Below the pieces are notes generated by a model. It saw only the letters and a list, made by a program, of their open reading frames with translations. It was not told the DNA's origin and did not search any database. A DNA stretch of 64,000 bases from Demequina soli (GTDB lineage Bacteria > Actinomycetota > Actinomycetes > Actinomycetales > Demequinaceae): NCBI RefSeq assembly GCF_000971195.1, contig NZ_BBLZ01000008.1, positions 161,747-225,746 on the forward strand. Reading direction: 5' to 3'. Within the stretch, counting starts at the first letter, position 1. Each line of letters opens with the position of its first letter. The position numbers were made by a program, and so were the translations under genes. Below, one piece after another: positions 20,519-30,600 of the stretch.

Positions 20519-21790
20519 TCAGCGCACCGGCTCGAGCACCTCGACGCCGCCCAGGTACGGGCGCAGCACCTCCGGCACGTGGACCGAGCCGTCGGCCTGC
20601 TGGTGGTTCTCGAGCAGCGCCACGATCCAGCGCGTGGTGCCGATGGTGCCGTTGATGGTCGCCACGGGGAGCGTGCCGCTCTCCGCCCGCTCGCGCGTGT
20701 TGAGGCGTCGCGCCTGATAGGTGGTGCAGTTCGAGGTCGACGTGACCTCCATCCAGCGCTCCTGGCTGGGCAGCCACGCCTCGCAGTCGAACTTGCGTGC
20801 CGCGCTCGAGCCCAGGTCGCCCGCGGCCGTGTCGATCACGCGGTACGGCAGCTCGAGCGCCTGGAGCATCTCCTCCTCGATGGAGAGGAAGCGCGCGTGC
20901 TCGGCGGCCGCGTCCTCGGCGTGCGCGTACGCGAACATCTCGACCTTGTGGAACTGGTGGACGCGGATGATGCCGCGCGTGTCGCGGCCCGCCGAGCCCG
21001 CCTCGCGGCGGTAGCACGCGCTCCAGCCCGCGTAGCGGAGCGGGCCGTCCGTCAGGTCGAGGATCTCGTCCGCGTGGTAGCCGGCGAGCGCCACCTCGGA
21101 CGTGCCGACCAGGTAGAGGTCGTCGCGCTCGAGGTAGTAGATCTCCTCGGCGTGCTTGCCGAGGAAGCCGGTGCCCGCCATGGTGTCGGGCCGCACGAGC
21201 GTGGGGGTGATCATCGGGCTGAAGCCGCGCCGGTAGGCGAGGTCCATCGCGGCGTTGAGGACCGCGAGCTCGAGGCGCGCGCCGATGCCGGTGAGGAAGT
21301 AGAAGCGCGCGCCGGAGACCTTCGCACCGCGCTCCATGTCGATCGCCTTGAGGCCCTCGCCGATCGCGAGGTGGTCCTGGACCTCGATGCCCTCCGCCGC
21401 GAAGTCGCGGGGGGTGCCCACGTGGCGCAGCACGGCGAAGTCGTCCTCGCCGCCCGCGGGGACGCCCGGCTCGGGGATGTTGCCCAGCGAGCGGGCAAGC
21501 TCGACCGCGCGAGCCGACGCCGCATCGGCCGTCGCCTGCAGCTCCTTCACGCGCGCCGCGAGGTCCTTGGTGCGGGCGAGCAGCGCCTGCTTCTCCTCGC
21601 CCTGCGCGCGGGCGACGTCCTTGCCGATCGCCTTCTGCTCGGCGCGGGCCACCTCGAACTCCTTGAGCGCGGCGCGGTTGGCGGCGTCGGCGGCGAGCAC
21701 CTCGTCCACGACCGCCGGGTCGTCGCCGCGCGAGCGCTGGCTGTCCCTCACGACGTCGGGGTCGGTACGCAGGAGCTTGAGGTCGATCAT
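20519..21790 (-). CDS. serS: Seryl-tRNA synthetase
   Basis: The 423-residue class II synthetase has the N-terminal antiparallel coiled coil (about 30-100), motif 2 in [16 protein letters not shown] and motif 3 in [17 protein letters not shown]. It charges tRNA-Ser and tRNA-Sec; two tRNA-Ser genes lie at 11.4-11.6 kb. TAGACT (21798-21803) is seven bases before the ATG and shares a 38-bp gap with the opposing promoter of the DAG kinase gene. There is no room for a T-box leader, consistent with a leaderless message. Confidence 0.97.
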   Translation of the reverse strand: MIDLKLLRTDPDVVRDSQRSRGDDPAVVDEVLAADAANRAALKEFEVARAEQKAIGKDVARAQGEEKQALLARTKDLAARVKELQATADAASARAVELARSLGNIPEPGVPAGGEDDFAVLRHVGTPRDFAAEGIEVQDHLAIGEGLKAIDMERGAKVSGARFYFLTGIGARLELAVLNAAMDLAYRRGFSPMITPTLVRPDTMAGTGFLGKHAEEIYYLERDDLYLVGTSEVALAGYHADEILDLTDGPLRYAGWSACYRREAGSAGRDTRGIIRVHQFHKVEMFAYAHAEDAAAEHARFLSIEEEMLQALELPYRVIDTAAGDLGSSAARKFDCEAWLPSQERWMEVTSTSNCTTYQARRLNTRERAESGTLPVATINGTIGTTRWIVALLENHQQADGSVHVPEVLRPYLGGVEVLEPVR

Positions 21791-21797
21791 GCCCGCC

Positions 21798-21822
21798 AGT
21801 CTATCGACGGCGGACGTACGCT
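21798..21822. promoter_or_regulatory. Back-to-back leaderless promoters of serS and the DAG kinase gene
   Basis: TAGACT on the minus strand (21798-21803, seven bases before serS) and TACGCT on the plus strand (21817-21822, six bases before the kinase gene) share a 38-bp gap. Any -35 element of one promoter must lie in or beyond the -10 of the other, so the two should compete for polymerase. Confidence 0.65.
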
Positions 21823-21828
21823 CTCCTC

Positions 21829-23109
21829 ATGAGCACCGCCACGGCAATCGCGCTGTTCGCGCTGGTCCTGGCCCTCGCGGCGCTCATCCTCGCGGTCAGC
21901 GTGACGCGCCACATCGGCCGCCGCGACCCCGTCGCGGTCCCGCGGCGGTGGCGCAAGGTGCTGCGCATCACCCCCATGCCCGCCATGGAGCTGGGCGCCG
22001 CCACGGCGCGCTCCGACGCGCGCGAGCGGGTGGCGTTCATCGCGAACCCGACCAAGGACGGCATCGGCGAGCTGCGCGAGCAGGCGCTGCGCGCGTGCGC
22101 GATCCGCTACCTGCCGCAGCCGATGTGGCTCTACACGACCGCGGAGGACCCGGGCGTGGGCCAGACGCGCGAGGCGATCTCCGCGGGAGCCGACCTGGTG
22201 GTCGCGGTGGGCGGCGACGGCACGGTGCGCGCGGTCGCCGAGGGCGTGGCCGGGACGGGCGTGCCGATGGCGATCCTGCCGATGGGCACGGGGAACCTCT
22301 TCGCGCGCAACCTCGACCTGCCGCTGGGCGACCCCGCGGCGCTGCTGCGCACCGCGCTCGACGGCGCGGAGCGACGCGCCGACGTCGGGTGGCTCACGCT
22401 CGTGCGCACTCCCGACGGCGACGGGCAGGGCGAGCGCCACATCTTCCTCGTGATCGCCGGCGCGGGTCTCGACGCCGAGATGGTCGCCGGCGCGGACGAC
22501 AACCTCAAGAGGCGCCTGGGCTGGCTCGCCTACTTCCTCGCGGCCGTGCGTCACCTGGGCAAGCGCATGGAGGCGCGCATCACCGTCGACGACGGCGAGC
22601 CGCAGACCAGCCGCATGCGCACGGTGCTCATCGCGAACGTCGGACGCCTGCCGGCGGGCATCCAGCTCATCCCCGACGCGAGCTTCGACGACGGCCGTAT
22701 CGACATCGCCACGCTGGACGCGCGCGGCGGGATCGTCGGCTGGACCGAGCTGTTCGGCACGGTGGTCGCGCAGGGCGCCGGGATCCGCGAGCCGTGGCAT
22801 CAGCGCGTCTGGCGGACGTCACGGATCGACCACGTGCGCGGCGAGACCGTCGAGATCCGGGTCACCGAGGCGCAGAAGGTGCAGGTCGACGGCGAGTCGC
22901 TGGGCCGTGCGACCCGCATCCGGGCCGAGGTGGACCCGGGCGCGCTGGTGCTGCGCGTCCCGGCGAACGCGGCCACCGCCCGCGCGAACGCCCGCGACGC
23001 CGAGGAGACGCTCGACGCGGAGGTGGAGGCGCACGGCCTCGAGGCCGAGCTGATGGAGGACGTGGCCGGCGAGGCCGCCGACACCGGCGGGGCTCACCGC
23101 CAGGCGTGA
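21829..23109 (+). CDS. Diacylglycerol/lipid kinase family protein
   Basis: The 426-residue protein has a single N-terminal membrane segment (about 4-24) and a DAGK catalytic domain. VAFIANPTKDG opens the fold, the nucleotide-binding GGDGT is at residues 128-132, and MGTGNLFARNL follows. The C-terminal beta domain ends near residue 380, then comes an acidic tail. It likely phosphorylates diacylglycerol or another lipid for phospholipid recycling. TACGCT at 21817-21822, six bases before the ATG, indicates a leaderless message. Confidence 0.9.
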   Translation: MSTATAIALFALVLALAALILAVSVTRHIGRRDPVAVPRRWRKVLRITPMPAMELGAATARSDARERVAFIANPTKDGIGELREQALRACAIRYLPQPMWLYTTAEDPGVGQTREAISAGADLVVAVGGDGTVRAVAEGVAGTGVPMAILPMGTGNLFARNLDLPLGDPAALLRTALDGAERRADVGWLTLVRTPDGDGQGERHIFLVIAGAGLDAEMVAGADDNLKRRLGWLAYFLAAVRHLGKRMEARITVDDGEPQTSRMRTVLIANVGRLPAGIQLIPDASFDDGRIDIATLDARGGIVGWTELFGTVVAQGAGIREPWHQRVWRTSRIDHVRGETVEIRVTEAQKVQVDGESLGRATRIRAEVDPGALVLRVPANAATARANARDAEETLDAEVEAHGLEAELMEDVAGEAADTGGAHRQA

Positions 23110-23159
23110 GGGATCACCCCGAAGAATCCATCTTTTCCAGGGAGGATGCTCACTGTTGA

Positions 23160-23181
23160 GCGGCCGGGCGCGCGCGGCCGC
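23160..23181. terminator. Hairpin between DAG kinase and pheA
   Basis: GCGGCCG (23160-23166) and its complement (23175-23181) flank an eight-base GC loop in the gap between convergent genes. A modest T-rich stretch (ATCTTTTCC) lies 20 bases before it. Confidence 0.5.
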
Positions 23182-23199
23182 CCGTGTGCGCGCCGCGCG

Positions 23200-24132
23200 T
23201 CAGTGGCGGCCGGACCGCAGGCCGGCGACCCAGGCGCGCGCGTCGGCGAAGTCCTCCTCGGAGGTGCCGGGCGCGACGGGGGTCGGGTAGCCGGACGCGG
23301 CCGGGTACGAGCCCAGGAAGGTCACGACGGGGTTGGTGCGGCGCAGCCCCACGAGCGCCTCGGCCATGCGGGGCTCGTCGATGTGGCCCAGCGCATCGAT
23401 GGAGAACGCGTACTCGCCGGGGCGGTCGCCGCGCGGGCGGCTCTCGATGCGCGCGAGGTTGACCCCGCGGGCCGCGAACTGCTCGAGCATCGACAGCAGG
23501 GCGCCCGCACGGTCGTCGGGCAGGTGCACCACGAGCGTGGTCTTGTCCGCCCCCGTCGCGGCCGGGACGGCCGCCGGGCGGCCCACCTTGACGAAGCGCG
23601 TGGCGGCATGGGGGTTGTCCGCGACGCCGGCCACGAGCACCTCGAGGCCGAGGCGCGCCCCCAGGCCGGGCGGCGCGAGCGCGGCGTCGAAGGGCGCGTC
23701 GCCCGCGGCGAGCTCGCCCGCGGCGGCGGCGTTCGAGGACGACGCGATCTGGACCGCGCCCGGCAGCGTGGACGCGAGCCAGCGGCGGCACTGCGCGAGG
23801 CCGTGCGAGTGGGCGGACACCGAGCGGACGTCGGCGAGCGCGGTGCCGGGCCGCGCGACGAGCTCGAAGCTCACCTGGAGGACCACCTCGCCGAGGATGA
23901 CCAGGGGCGTGCCGGACGCGAGGGTGTCGAGCGTGGCGGTCACGCCGCCCTCGACGGTGTTCTCGATCGCGACGACCGCGAAGTCGACCTCGCCGTCGCG
24001 GACGGCCGCGAGCGCGGACGGCACGTCGACGGCCGGCACGGCCTCGACCTCGTCCGCGGCGACCATCGCGTACAGCGCGGCCTCGGTGAAGGTGCCGGAC
24101 GGCCCCAGGTAGGCGTAGCGGGGCTGCGTCAC
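23200..24132 (-). CDS. pheA: Prephenate dehydratase
   Basis: The 310-residue enzyme of phenylalanine synthesis opens with YLGPSGTFTEAAL, has IENTVEGGV near residue 57 and the active-site TRF motif near residue 185. A C-terminal ACT domain includes the ESRP sequence (as ESRPRGD) for Phe feedback. The start is GTG, overlapping by four bases the stop of the glycosyltransferase gene upstream, so the two are translationally coupled. Confidence 0.95.
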   Translation of the reverse strand: MTQPRYAYLGPSGTFTEAALYAMVAADEVEAVPAVDVPSALAAVRDGEVDFAVVAIENTVEGGVTATLDTLASGTPLVILGEVVLQVSFELVARPGTALADVRSVSAHSHGLAQCRRWLASTLPGAVQIASSSNAAAAGELAAGDAPFDAALAPPGLGARLGLEVLVAGVADNPHAATRFVKVGRPAAVPAATGADKTTLVVHLPDDRAGALLSMLEQFAARGVNLARIESRPRGDRPGEYAFSIDALGHIDEPRMAEALVGLRRTNPVVTFLGSYPAASGYPTPVAPGTSEEDFADARAWVAGLRSGRH

Positions 24133-25010
24133 GCGTCCTCCCTCGTCTCGGGGGCCGCGGGCCCCTCGTGCCGACCGCGTCCGAGGCGTCGGCCCACGGC
24201 GGAGCGGGCGTTCTCGGCGCTGCCGCGCACGCGGCGGGCGCTCACGGCCGTCACCACCTCACGGTAGCGGTTGGCCCGTCCCATCAGGGTGCGGTCCTCG
24301 ATGGGCGGCCCCTTGTGGCGGATGTCGCACTCCACCTCGGTGACCGCGAGGCCCGCGTGCAGCACGTCGAGCGTCATGGCGGGCTCGAGGCTGTTGCCGC
24401 GCGCGAGGGGCATGGCCGCCTCGAGCGCCTCGCGCGTGACGCACCGGATGCGCCCCAGCGGCTGGCGCGGCGACCAGCCCGTGGACCGCTCGACCGCGGC
24501 GCGCGCGATCTTGGACGGCAGCCCGGGCGCGACCGCCTGGGTGTCGGTGAGCGCGATGGCGAGGTCGCACACGCCCTCGAGGACCGCCGGCACGAGCGGC
24601 GCGGCGCCGATCGCGTAGTGGCCGAGGTTGGGGTCGAGCAGGAGGATCGCGCGCGGGATGCGGCCGGGCTCGTCGCGCATCGCGATGACCGAGGCGCCCG
24701 TCTCGACGGCGGCGGCGCGGCCGCGCAGGTGCGAGTGGCGCACCACGACGGCCCCCGCGCGACGGGCGAGCTCCTGCGTGTTGTCGGTCGACGCATCGTC
24801 CACCACGAGCACCAGGTCGACGCCGGGGATCGCGAGCGCGGCGCGCACGGTGGCGGCGATGCGGCGCGCCTGGTCGTGCGCGACGATCAGCGCCGCGACC
24901 GACGGCACGTGCGGCGCCTCCGGCAGGCGGCCGCGCGAGCGCAACGAGCGGGCCCGCGCGAGCGACTCCGTGGTCGCCTTGCGCGGCTCGGTTCCCTCGG
25001 CGCGTGACAC
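24129..25010 (-). CDS. Family 2 glycosyltransferase
   Basis: The 293-residue cytoplasmic GT-A protein has ALIVAHDQARRI at the start of the fold, LVVDDASTDNTQEL as the nucleotide-binding DD motif and LLLDPNLG in place of the usual DxD strand. No membrane segment is seen. The GTG start at 25010 is fixed by TAGGCT (25018-25023) seven bases upstream; the frame stays open beyond it without support. The donor and acceptor are unknown. Its stop overlaps the start of pheA, an odd functional pairing. Confidence 0.85.
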   Translation of the reverse strand: MSRAEGTEPRKATTESLARARSLRSRGRLPEAPHVPSVAALIVAHDQARRIAATVRAALAIPGVDLVLVVDDASTDNTQELARRAGAVVVRHSHLRGRAAAVETGASVIAMRDEPGRIPRAILLLDPNLGHYAIGAAPLVPAVLEGVCDLAIALTDTQAVAPGLPSKIARAAVERSTGWSPRQPLGRIRCVTREALEAAMPLARGNSLEPAMTLDVLHAGLAVTEVECDIRHKGPPIEDRTLMGRANRYREVVTAVSARRVRGSAENARSAVGRRLGRGRHEGPAAPETREDA

Positions 25011-25090
25011 GCGGCCCAGCCTAGTCAGCCGTGACCTTCTCCGGCACCACCCTTTGCCTGGACATTGCCGTGGCGTGACGATGCGGCGGT

Positions 25091-25122
25091 CCCGCGGGGG
25101 TCCCTGGCAGCGCCCCCGCGGG
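25091..25122. repeat. Perfect 10-bp inverted repeat upstream of pgm
   Basis: CCCGCGGGGG (25091-25100) and its complement (25113-25122) surround a 12-base loop in the divergent gap between the glycosyltransferase gene and pgm. It may be a regulatory site or a hairpin in the pgm leader. Confidence 0.5.
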
Positions 25123-25140
25123 CGTGGAAGAGTAGGCACC

Positions 25141-26817
25141 ATGCATGAGCGCGCAGGCACGATCGCCCTTCCCGAGGACCTCATCGACGTCGACGCCCTG
25201 CTGGGCGCGTACTACGACCTGGTGCCGGACCCCACGGTCCCCGCGCAGCGGGTCGCGTTCGGCACGTCCGGCCACCGCGGCTCGGCCTTCGACACCGCCT
25301 TCAACGAGGCGCACATCGTCGCGATCACCGCCGCGATCGTCGAGTACCGGCGCGACCAGGGCATCGACGGCCCGCTCTTCATGGGCAAGGACACGCACGC
25401 GCTGTCGGGCCCCGCGCAGGAGACCGCGCTCGAGGTGCTGGCGGCCGCCGGCGTCGAGGTGCGCGTCGACGCGCGCGACGGGTACACCCCGACCCCCGCG
25501 GTCTCGCTCGCGATCCTCGTCGCGAACGGCGCGGTCTCCGAGACCGGCCTGCGCACGTCCGGCAAGGGCCTCGCCGACGGCATCGTCATCACGCCCTCGC
25601 ACAACCCGCCCCGCGACGGCGGCTTCAAGTACAACCCGCCCCACGGCGGCCCCGCCGACACCGACGCGACGGGCTGGATCGCGGGCCGCGCCAACGAGCT
25701 CCTCGCGGGCGGCTGGCGCCAGGTGCCGCGCTTCCAGCTCAAGAAGGCGCAGGCGGCGGACACCACCCAGGGCTTCGACTTCCTCGACCTCTACCTCGAC
25801 CACCTGCCCTCGGTGATCGACCTCGACGCGATCGCGAGGGCGGGCGTGCGCATCGGCGCGGACCCGCTCGGCGGCGCGGCGGTCGACTACTGGGGCGCGA
25901 TCGGCGAGGAGTTCAAGCTCGACCTCACGGTGGTCAACCCCAAGGTCGACCCCGCTTGGTCGTTCATGACGCTCGACTGGGACGGCAAGATCCGCATGGA
26001 CTGCTCCTCCCCGTCCGCGATGGCGAGCCTGCGCCACCTCATGGAGGGCGACAGCGCCCCCTACGACGTGGCGACGGGCAACGACGCGGACTCGGACCGC
26101 CACGGCATCGTCACCCGCGACGGCGGGCTGATGAACCCCAACCACTACCTCGCCGCGGCGATCGCGTACCTCTACGGCGGCGCGCGCCCCCAGTGGCCGG
26201 CGAACGCGCGCATCGGCAAGACCCTCGTGTCCTCCAGCCTCATCGACCGCGTGGGCCGCGACCTCGGCCGCCCGGTGGTCGAGGTGCCGGTGGGCTTCAA
26301 GTGGTTCGTGCCGGGCCTGCTGAGCGGCGACATCGCGTTCGGCGGCGAGGAGTCCGCGGGCGCCTCGTTCCTGCGCCGCGACGGCCGCGTGTGGTCGACC
26401 GACAAGGACGGCCTGATCCTCGCGCTGCTCGCCTCGGAGATCATCGCCACCACGGGCGAGTCGCCGTCCGCGCTCCACCGCGGGCTCGTGAACCGCCTGG
26501 GCGAGAGCTGGTACGCGCGCGTCGACGCCGCCGCGTCCAAGGAGGAGAAGGCGCGCCTGGGCGCGCTGTCGCCCGAGCGCGTGCCCGCGACCACCCTCGC
26601 CGGCCAGGCCATCACCGCGAAGCTCACCGAGGCGCCCGGCAACGGCGCGAAGATCGGCGGCCTCAAGGTCACCACGGACGATGCGTGGTTCGCCGCGCGC
26701 CCGTCCGGCACCGAGGACGTGTACAAGATCTACGCCGAGTCCTTCGTGTCGGAGTCGCACCTGGGCGAGGTCCAGGACGCCGCGCGCGAGGTGGTCGCGG
26801 AGGCACTCGAGGGCTGA
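25141..26817 (+). CDS. pgm: Phosphoglucomutase (alpha-D-glucose-specific)
   Basis: The enzyme interconverts glucose 1- and 6-phosphate; 558 residues, the usual length. The phosphoserine loop TPSHNPP carries S153, the Mg-binding loop is DADSDRHG, the sugar loop is GGEESAG and the phosphate-binding loop is RPSGTE. ATG at 25141 is chosen by alignment with the family N-terminus (AGTIALPEDLIDVDALL). The open frame upstream belongs to the antisense of the glycosyltransferase. The lipoprotein gene follows after one base. Confidence 0.96.
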   Translation: MHERAGTIALPEDLIDVDALLGAYYDLVPDPTVPAQRVAFGTSGHRGSAFDTAFNEAHIVAITAAIVEYRRDQGIDGPLFMGKDTHALSGPAQETALEVLAAAGVEVRVDARDGYTPTPAVSLAILVANGAVSETGLRTSGKGLADGIVITPSHNPPRDGGFKYNPPHGGPADTDATGWIAGRANELLAGGWRQVPRFQLKKAQAADTTQGFDFLDLYLDHLPSVIDLDAIARAGVRIGADPLGGAAVDYWGAIGEEFKLDLTVVNPKVDPAWSFMTLDWDGKIRMDCSSPSAMASLRHLMEGDSAPYDVATGNDADSDRHGIVTRDGGLMNPNHYLAAAIAYLYGGARPQWPANARIGKTLVSSSLIDRVGRDLGRPVVEVPVGFKWFVPGLLSGDIAFGGEESAGASFLRRDGRVWSTDKDGLILALLASEIIATTGESPSALHRGLVNRLGESWYARVDAAASKEEKARLGALSPERVPATTLAGQAITAKLTEAPGNGAKIGGLKVTTDDAWFAARPSGTEDVYKIYAESFVSESHLGEVQDAAREVVAEALEG

Positions 26818-26818
26818 C

Positions 26819-27679
26819 ATGACGCGGCGCCGCCCGGCCGGACGCCTCACCACCCGTGCGGCGCGGGGTGCGGCTGTGCTGGCGGCGCTGCTCGCGCTGA
26901 GCGGCTGCGTGCGCCTCACGACCGAGACCACGTTCGGGACCGACGACACGGTCACGCAGCACACGGTCGTCGCCATGACGGCGCAGGCGCGCACCACGCT
27001 GCAGGAGCGGCTCGGCTCGGTCGCCGACCGCCTGCCCGATGGCGTCGACGGCCTGCTCGACCCGGCGACCGTCCGCCGCGAGCTCGCCCCGCTCGCGAGG
27101 GCGCATCCGGGCGCGGTCGACGTCACGCCCTACACGGACGACCAGGGGCGGGCGGGCGTCGAGATCACCGTCAGCGACGTGCCGCTCGACGCGCTGGACG
27201 ATGCGGCGGGCGGCGCGTCCGCGCTCACCGGCGCCTCCTCCGTGACGCGCGAGCGCGACGCCTACGTGGTCGTGGTGCGCACGGGCGCGGCGAGCGCCCT
27301 CGCCGCGGCCGGCGTGGACGCCGGCCAGCTGAGCCTCGCCGGGGGCGCCGTCGAGGTGCGCGCGGCGTTCACGTTCCCCGGGCTCGTGCGCTCGGCCAGC
27401 GCCGGGGAGATCGCCGGCCACACCGTCACGCTGGGGCTCGCGGACCTCGCTGGCTCGGACGAGATCCGCATCGTGGGCGGCGCGACCGTCGAGCGCGACT
27501 GGGCGCCGCTGCTGCGGTGGGGGCTCGTCGCGCTCGGCGCCCTCGTCATCGTCGGCGGCGCGATCCTGCTCGTGGTGCAGGACCGGCGCCGCCGTCACCG
27601 CTCGCCGTTGCCGCCGCCGCGCGCGGCCGGCGACGGCGTGGGCACGCTGGGCGGCGGCCCGCCCGATCCACCCGGCTGA
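26819..27679 (+). CDS. LppM-like lipoprotein
   Basis: The 286-residue secreted lipoprotein has a basic signal sequence ending in the lipobox LSGC (cysteine near residue 29). The beta-rich body is similar in layout to the mycobacterial LppM family (RLTTETTFGTDDTVTQHTVV), and a C-terminal membrane helix is followed by RRRRHR and a proline/glycine tail. It is therefore anchored at both ends. It begins one base after the pgm stop, suggesting co-transcription. The specific function is unknown. Confidence 0.75.
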   Translation: MTRRRPAGRLTTRAARGAAVLAALLALSGCVRLTTETTFGTDDTVTQHTVVAMTAQARTTLQERLGSVADRLPDGVDGLLDPATVRRELAPLARAHPGAVDVTPYTDDQGRAGVEITVSDVPLDALDDAAGGASALTGASSVTRERDAYVVVVRTGAASALAAAGVDAGQLSLAGGAVEVRAAFTFPGLVRSASAGEIAGHTVTLGLADLAGSDEIRIVGGATVERDWAPLLRWGLVALGALVIVGGAILLVVQDRRRRHRSPLPPPRAAGDGVGTLGGGPPDPPG

Positions 27680-27698
27680 CCGTCCCCCATCTGGCCCG

Positions 27699-30600
27699 TC
27701 AGCCGCCCTGTCCGCGGCGTCGGCGCACCACGAGCACCGCGACCCCCGCGAGCAGCAGCAGCCCCGCCAGGCCCAGCGGCGCCCAGCCGCCGAAGCCCGT
27801 CATCGAGAGGATCCCACCGCCGCCACCGCCGCCGGTGGGAGGCGCGGCGAACCAGTTCTGCGCGCTCACGGTCACGGTGCCGCCCGCGCCGACGGTGACG
27901 GTCGCGGAGCCCTCGGTGCCGTTGGACGGGGACACGGTGACGCGGTCCGCGCCGCCCGCGTCGGTCTCGGTCACCACGCACTCGGAGCCCGCGACGATCG
28001 TGTCGATCGTGGTGCTGAGCGGCATGCTGCCGCCGAGCGTGACGTTGCCCGCCCAGGTGACGAGCGAGCCGCCCGGCTGGTCGAGCGTGCAGCTGACCGA
28101 GAAGATGAACGGCCCGGCCCCGTTCGCGTCCGCTCCGGGTCCCGTGACGGTCTTCTCGATGGCGAGGCTGCCGACGTCGAAGCTGTTGGTGAACGCGACC
28201 GTGTTGTCGCCCGTGCCCTCGGGCACGAGCACCACGTCGCCGGCGGTCGAGTACGTGAACGAGGTCACGTCGCCAGCCGTGGACGCCACGGACGTGTCGA
28301 CCGCGCCCGCGTCGTCGGTCTCGGTCACGACGCACTCCGCGCCAGCGGGCAGGCCCGTCAGCGACCACGTCTCGCCCGCGAAGACCTGGCCCACCATCGG
28401 CTGGCCGGGCCCGTAGCCCTCGGCGTACACGTCCTCGCCGAGGAAGGTGCAGTCGACGCGGAACCCGAACGGCCCGAGGTCGGGCACGGAGCCGCCGGCG
28501 TCGAGCGCGTCGGTGTCGACGGTCTTGGTGACGTCGAGGCTCGCGAGGTCGTAGGTGTTGGTGACGAAGACCTCGTCGTCCTGGCCGACGATCGCCGCGC
28601 CGGGCACCACCGTCGTGCTGGTCGCGCCGGACTCGGCCTCGGTCACCTCGCACGAGGCGCCGTACGGGATCTCGTCGTTGATCGTCACGCCGTAGCCGTT
28701 GGCCTGGGACAGCGTGTAGCCGCCCTCGAACACGGTCTCGCCGTCGAGCGTGCACACCACGCTCACGTCGAACGCGTCGGGGGCGAAGTCGTGGCCTGCG
28801 CCCGTGATCCGCTTGCGGATCGCGAGCCGTCCCTGCTGGTAGTCGTTGGTCGCGGTGACGGTCACGGTGTCGTCCGCGCCGATCGTGACGGTGCCGTCCG
28901 CCGGGTCCAGCGTCGTGCCGTCCGCGTCGCCGTCGTCGGTCTCGGTGACCACGCAGGTGGAGCCTGCGGCGATGTTGTCGACCGTGACCGACGAGGCGTC
29001 GGGGTACGCGATCTGGACCTCGCCGTCCCACGTCACGACCTCGCCGCCGGACTGGTCGAGGGTGCAGCGCACCGAGAACACGAACGTCGTGTCGATGAAG
29101 TCGGCGCCGGGCCCGGTGACCTGCTTGTCGATCTCGAGGCCGCCCACCGCGTAGGTGTTGGTCACGAGCGCCGTGTTGCCGTCGCCGACGCCGTCGGGCG
29201 CGAGCGTGAGGGTGCCGCTGTCGCCGACGGTGACGGCCGGGTCGCCGTCGCCCGCCGTGGTGGTGACGGTCGTGCCCGCGGCGCCCGACGCATCGGTCTC
29301 CGTCACGGTGCACTCCGCGCCCGCCGGCAGGCCCTCGACCGCGAACGTGTCGCCGTCGCTCAGCGTCGCCTCCATCGGGGTGTCGGCGTCGTAGCCGGTG
29401 CCCCACACCTCCTCGCCGAGGAAGGTGCAGGTGACCTGGACGGTGAACGGGCCGTACTCGATCGGGTTGCCGTCCTGGTCGACCGCGTCGGAGTCGACGG
29501 CCTTGGTGACCTCGAGTCCCGCGAGGTCGTACGTGTTGGTGAGGGTGACGCGGCCGGGCACCGCATCGTCGGGCCGCCCCACGGTGCCGGTGGTGACGGT
29601 CGAGGAGGTCTCGCCCGCGCCGGTCTCGGTGAGGGTGCACTCGGCGCCGTACGGCAGGTCCTCGACCGTGACGACCTCGCCCACGGGCAGGGTCACGTCC
29701 TCGTCGTAGACGGTCTCGCCCAGCGACGTGCAGGTCACGTGCCCGCTGACCTGGTCCGGCGCGAAGATCGCGCCGTCGCCGGTGGTCTCCTTGAGCAGCT
29801 CGATCGGGCCCGTCGCGAGCGCGACGCCGACCTGGTTGCCCTCGACGGGGAGCAGGTCGTTGCCCTCGGACGTGGTGGCGCCGGTCGCGACCGTGTTCCA
29901 GGCGATCGTGTCCGCGCCCGGGGTCTCGGACAGCGCCGGCGTCTGGGTCTGGAAGTCGATGTTGATGGTCGCGCCCGGGGCGAGCGGCTCGTCGAACACG
30001 ACGTCGTACTTGAGCGCCGTCACCGTGCTGAGGTCCGCGATGTCGCCGATCGGGGTCCAGGCGCCGTCCGGGCACGGCGTCTGCGGCGTGAGGTCGTCGG
30101 TGCACGGCGGGCTGTCGGTGGTGCCGTAGACGGTGACCGTGGCGGCGGGCCCGTCGTACGCCGCGAGCGCGTCGACCAGCAGCGGCGTCCACTCGGAGCC
30201 GCGACCCTGGTCGACGATCGCCCCGGTGTCGCCCGGCGTCGGGAGCACGTCGACCGCGACCACGTGGTCGAGCGAGACGGTGCCGGTGTTCTGCAGGACG
30301 AGGCGCCACGTCTCGGTGCCGCCCGGCGCCGTGATGGGCACGCAGCCGACCGGGTAGAAGCCGTCCTCGAGGGGCGTGCAGTCGATGCCCGGGGCGACGG
30401 GCTGGACGCCGAGCGAGTCGTCGTCCGCCTTGACGCGCTTGGCGGACCGCAGCGCGCCGGCGAAGCCCAGGTCGACCGTCGTGTCGGCCTGGCACTCGCC
30501 CGTGGCCTCGTCGAGCGTGCCGTCGCACTCGTCGAACGGCCGCTCGCCCACGATCCCGAAGCTGTTGGTCATGGGCACGTTCGCCGCCACGCCCGGGCGT

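Noticed and set aside
21791..21828. A T-box leader before serS
   Set aside because: The gap to the divergent gene is only 38 bases.
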